NCBI GenBank assembly: GCA_029379385.1
Contig: CM055618.1
Location: 4,412,134 to 4,476,133, forward strand
Length of the DNA stretch: 64,000 nucleotides
Origin: Quillaja saponaria
Taxonomy: Eukaryota > Streptophyta > Magnoliopsida > Fabales > Quillajaceae
Direction: 5' to 3'
In this document: in pieces, positions 59,997-64,000 of the stretch
Position numbering within the stretch: position 1 is the first letter of the stretch
How the letters are laid out: each line of letters begins with the position of its first letter
Program-made: the position numbers and the translations under genes
Notes under the pieces: generated by a model
What the model was told of the DNA's origin: nothing
Database searches by the model: none
What the model saw: only the letters and a program-made list of their open reading frames with translations

Positions 59997-62080
59997 TATC
60001 ACACCCCCAAATGGAAGTATGACTAGTAGGTGGAATAGGTGTCTATACCCCCGTAACCTTAAATATTCAAGTAATGTGCGTCACAACTTAGAAACACATT
60101 ATAGTTAATACTACTAAAATATTAGAGTTAAAATAAAATCTGGTACTGACAATTAAACATAAAACGATTATTGAAAATATTGGCAGAGGTTTCCCATATA
60201 GTGGAACATACCCATAACATAAACAAACAACTTAGTTACAAAGTCAATAATGAATTATAATATCAGAATATACAGAGGAGCTCCGCTCCTAACAAAACAT
60301 GTAATCATTGTGGTAAACTGAATATATATCTAACATTAATGCAGAACACTTAAAGTGATTGCAAGTGTCATTCTTTACGCTCCAAGTATGTGATATTCAA
60401 GATATACCTTGCCGCAGCAGAGTCGACAGGTAGTAACTCTATAGTGATCAACAACGGTTTCCTAGAAACTAAAAAAAAAAAAACCACAAAGGAAAGAATG
60501 AGTCACAAGGACTCAGTGAGCAAATCATGTACCCTACGGGTGCCAACATCATACAACACATATATCATAGTTTTAAAAATCATATTTAAATTTATTCATG
60601 CACATACGTGGTTATCATGGTCATACGATCACAATTCACTTAGTTTACAATTTCAAAATAGCAACGAAATCATACAAGCAAATCAACAATTAAACAATCA
60701 AAAGGCCAACGAGTAACTCAGCCCCGCACAACAATATCTCCAGCCCACCGAGCATTTACAGCGCCCACACAACAAGTGATTCTCCGTACACAAATTCATC
60801 CCACCAGGGCTGACACTCCAATTGTTTTTAAAACAATTGTCAGAATCAGAATAACTCATATCAACTTTCAAATTCAAATAGCTTAGGTGCACATGGACTT
60901 TAATTTCAAAGATGAAAACCATTTCTCAGAAAACTTCACATTGTTGTCCCTTATCAATCACATTCAATATCAATCACATATCATTCAATTAAATCACTGA
61001 AATACTTATTTGTTTATTTTGCCTTATAACACAACAATTCAAATATACTTATAGTTGCACAAAGAAAAATATGATAACCATAAAGCACATAATTTACTCA
61101 CTAGATCAAGGACGTGATTTGTCTATCCGTCTAGTTTGCGAAGGTGTTGGAATATCCTCGACACACTCTAGAGCTGGAAAAAAAAAATTCAGGATTTCAT
61201 ATATATTATTTATAGTAATAGTCATATATCTAATTCTATAAGCTATTACCTATACTATTTTAAATTAAGATTATTTACCTTCATTGTTTCAAATTCAAAT
61301 TTATTTTATATTTTTTATGGTTTAACAGTAATTAAATACTTTCATATTGTAAATGCAATGTGTATATAGTGTATATATATATCCACCAAGATACATGTCA
61401 ATCGAACTTAAATGCTTTACTAATAACCAATTTTATATGTCTATTCCATTTTAACTCATATTAATATTTATATACATGTGATTATTACTAAGGTAATCCC
61501 AACATTTAATTTGCACTCATTATCATCAATGAACTAATTAAGTAACTGAAACTTTTCGTATGGAATTGCAAGTAATTACTAGTTATGATTATTTTTAGTA
61601 CACTTCTTCTTTAACTAAATTCAATTAGTCCTTGATTTCATTTTAATATTCCATGAACATCTACCTATATTTGTATAGCAATAGGTAGTCTTCCACTCTC
61701 TCATTCCACCCACGGCCACACCTTTTTCTTTTACTATTCACTTGCTTGCTTTACTAGTTTATCCTTAACACAAGCATTAATTTACAGCCCTATCCCCCTT
61801 CACAGCACAAACAAAATCAGATTCATGTGTTCACCTTCCAAAGGCATCCCACGGCTGAAATGGCCAACCTTTTCCAACCATCTTCATTAGGCCAGGACAC
61901 TGCTTGCTCCTATGGAAGTTATGCTGCCATGGCCAAATCATCACCCCCCCTCCACATCTTAAGCTCGGCTGGCAATTCAAATGAAACGGTGCCAACAAAA
62001 TCTGCTATCCCTCACCGTCATCCCCATCACAACACCCCTATACCATCTAAGACTTCAAACTAACTAGAGATTGGTGCTGC
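59997..62080 (-). repeat. LTR copy M, minus sense, partial
   Basis: It opens TATCACACCCCC and follows copies A and I: GGAGCTCCGCTCCTAACAAAAC (60278), TATACCTTGCCGCAGCAGAG (60403), AGGTGCACATGGA (60886), TCCTCGACACACTC (61154). The right limit is uncertain and no GGTTATGACA terminus is seen. The frames 60390-60716 and 61827-62063 lie inside it. Confidence 0.55.
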
Positions 62081-62589
62081 TAGTATTAAAACCCCCAAAC
62101 CAAACTGTAATTCTGGCAATCAACATATTTCATACCAAAATCAACTATAAGAACTTATTCAACTAGCAAATAGAGTATAGGAACTAAGCTACTAACATAA
62201 GAATGGTGAGGGAACCATCTAACTACCTTCCACAAGTTCAATCGGCCAAGCAAAGGTTGGAGAATCCACATGATCGACAACTAAGTGAATGAATTCAAAT
62301 GTGTGTTATATCATTCAAGGCTAACCTAGATTCCCTTTGTCAAGGTACCTCTAAATTACCAAATCAATCTAATTGATGATCAAACAATTAGAAGCAATGA
62401 ACATAGACTAACATAAATATCATAAGTATCAACCCTAAGCAAACCATAGATAAAATTAAGTCAAGCTACATCTGAGTTCTGTTATAATCCTAGAAAAAGG
62501 ATTTAGTTCATGCTACTGAATGTAAACATGACTACAACTAAACAAATCATCAAGAATATACAAAGAAACTAAAAGGAAGGAAGGAATAA
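62081..62589. other. Unassigned, possibly more of the interrupted Gypsy LTR
   Basis: No open frame or landmark. It lies between LTR copy M and pol sequence; the wording (AAACATGACTACAACTAAAC near 62524) is repeat-like but has no partner here. Confidence 0.3.
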
Positions 62590-64000
62590 GAGAGTACATT
62601 ACAAAGACTAACATACATCCTTCTAAAAGTGAAGGTGCTAAAAGGACAAGTAAAAGTGGTCTTTTCTTAGTCCATCGGGGCTATAGTTATTTGGTTATAC
62701 CTAGAATAACTATCTAAAAAGAAGTAAAATTCTTTACTCGCCAACCAATTAAGAATTTGATCAATAGAAGGAAGGAAAGTGGTTTTTCCTTGTGGCCTTG
62801 TTGAGCTTGTGGTAGTCCATGCATACACACCATCTGATCATGGTCCTTGTAAGAATAAGTTCATTCTTGGAGTTGGCCACAACTGTTATCCCTCCTTTCT
62901 TTGGTATGCACTAAATTGGACTTACTCATGAGCTATCCGAGATGGGGTATATGATGCCTGCATATAGCAACTTTATAACTTCCTTCTTGATGACTACCTC
63001 TTTCATGCTTGGATTGAGCCACCTTTAATGGTCAATGGTGGCTTTTTAACTATCTTCCATCAAAATTTTATGAATGCAAAACAAAAGGTTTATGCCTTTG
63101 ATGCCAGCAATGGTCCATCCTAGTGCCTTCTTGTGTTCTCTTAGTATATGAAGGAGTGCCTTCTTTTCAATAGAGGGCTTAGAAGCTGAAGGTGTAGACG
63201 TAAGAATGCCTAGAGATTCAAACTTGAGGTTTGATCTTGCTATGAATGGTGAAATTTTTAATAATTTCATGCACTCAATAAAATCATCATCTTCACAATT
63301 AGTACTAGAAATTATAGATGCTTCAAGAGTCAATAGATAATTATCTAAAAATACATCTTGAGTTACATCAATAGAAAAACATTTGTCATGGTCGAGATTT
63401 CATAGCTTTAAACACATTAAATGTTACCTCTTAGCCTTGAACCCTCATGGCAAGCTCACCTTTTTGCACATCAATTAGGGTTCTACTTGTAGCTAAGAAA
63501 GGTCCTCCAAGAATGAGAGGGATTTACCTATCTTCTTCCTCCATGTCAAGCATAATAAAATCATCAGGAAAAATAAATTTATTAACTTTTACTAGCATAT
63601 CCTCCACTATTCCCCTTGGATAAGTTAGAGACCTTTCAGCTAGTTGCAATGTAACTGAAGCAGGCTTAACTTCCCCCAAACCTAATTTTCGGTATACAAA
63701 CAAAGGCATTAAATTAATACTAGCTCCTAGATCACATAAAGCCTTACCAAAAAATTGAGTACTAATAGTGCAAGGGATAGTAAAACTACCTAGATTCTTT
63801 AACTTTAGTGGGAGTTTCTTTTGTAGTATAGTACTACATTCTTCAGTTAGAGCAACATTTCATACTCACCTAAACCTTTTCTTCTTAGACAAGATGTCCT
63901 TCATGAACTTGACATAGCTCGGCATTTGTTCTAAGGCTTCAATAAACGGTATGTTGATGTGAAGCTTTTTGAACACTTCTAGGAACTTTTAGAATTGCTT
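62590..64000 (-). pseudogene. Ty3/Gypsy (Athila/Tat-like) gag-protease to RT fragment, runs off the window
   Basis: From 64000 down the minus strand reads: HINIPFIEALEQMPSYVKFM and DILSKKKR (end of gag, 63960-63870); ALCDLGASINLMPLFVYRKL (protease, 63750-63690; D-L-G is usual for this clade); FIFPDDFIMLDMEEEDR (63590-63524). A broken linker follows, then LLHILREHKKALGWTIAGIK (63150-63090), the segment before RT. RT starts near 62990 (GIIYPISDSS, KKGGITVVANSKNEL, MDYHKLNKATRKNHF) and stops at FTCPFSTFTFRRM near 62610, well before the YxDD motif. Stops and shifts make it a pseudogene. Clade assignment is by recognition of these motifs. Confidence 0.8.

Noticed and set aside
1..64000. CRISPR arrays, rRNA or tRNA genes, bacterial-type operons
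   Set aside because: None seen. The window is plant nuclear DNA, and the only tRNA-related sequences are retroelement primer sites.

Overview
This window is nuclear DNA from a flowering plant, most likely a eudicot. The evidence is a seven-exon TPS-b terpene synthase with GT-AG introns, a dense bed of nested LTR retrotransposons, endogenous pararetrovirus (Caulimoviridae) sequence, a Mutator-like transposase relic and a piece of mitochondrial matR. The species cannot be read from the sequence. Exactly one host gene looks intact: the terpene synthase at 40504-42921 on the + strand. Almost everything else is transposon- or virus-derived and decayed, and the intergenic DNA is strongly AT-rich.

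Layout. 1-35 kb is a nest of one Ty3/Gypsy chromovirus LTR family. I count at least twelve LTR copies here, in both orientations, and a thirteenth at 60-62 kb. Short internal remnants lie between them: integrase and chromodomain at 11.1-12.6 kb, chromodomain pieces at 14.3 and 23.4 kb, and a tRNA-Met primer site at 14.92 kb. A MULE transposase gene (minus strand) is split by this nest. Its terminal repeat and N-terminus lie at 34.2-35.1 kb. Its DNA-binding, DDE and SWIM regions lie at 17.35-19.6 kb. The 14.6 kb between them has LTR-like TG...CA ends and a near-perfect 5-bp target duplication. A matR fragment sits at 25.15-25.37 kb and a second kind of LTR with a primer site at 30.2-30.85 kb.

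35-40 kb holds a possible MITE, a three-copy 0.73 kb tandem repeat, short repeats related to each other upstream of the terpene synthase, and a 0.5 kb pararetrovirus fragment ending about 0.5 kb before the chosen start codon. The terpene synthase follows at 40.5-42.9 kb.

43.1-53.8 kb is a composite. A pararetrovirus copy on the minus strand (43.63-49.2 kb) is joined head to head with a shorter plus-strand copy (49.2-51.26 kb), so their zinc-knuckle/protease/RT regions form 1.9 kb inverted arms. The block is flanked by direct copies of a roughly 510-bp segment that includes part of a Copia LTR. The right-hand copy continues into an internally deleted Copia element (51.49-53.78 kb). The leader promoter of the minus-strand virus copy points towards the 3' end of the terpene synthase.

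53.8-64 kb is older repeat debris: two Ty3/Gypsy LTR ends of a second type, a 166-168 bp tandem repeat, a possible MITE, one more chromovirus LTR, and a gag-protease/RT fragment of a non-chromovirus Ty3/Gypsy element running off the right edge. I saw no CRISPR array, rRNA or tRNA gene.
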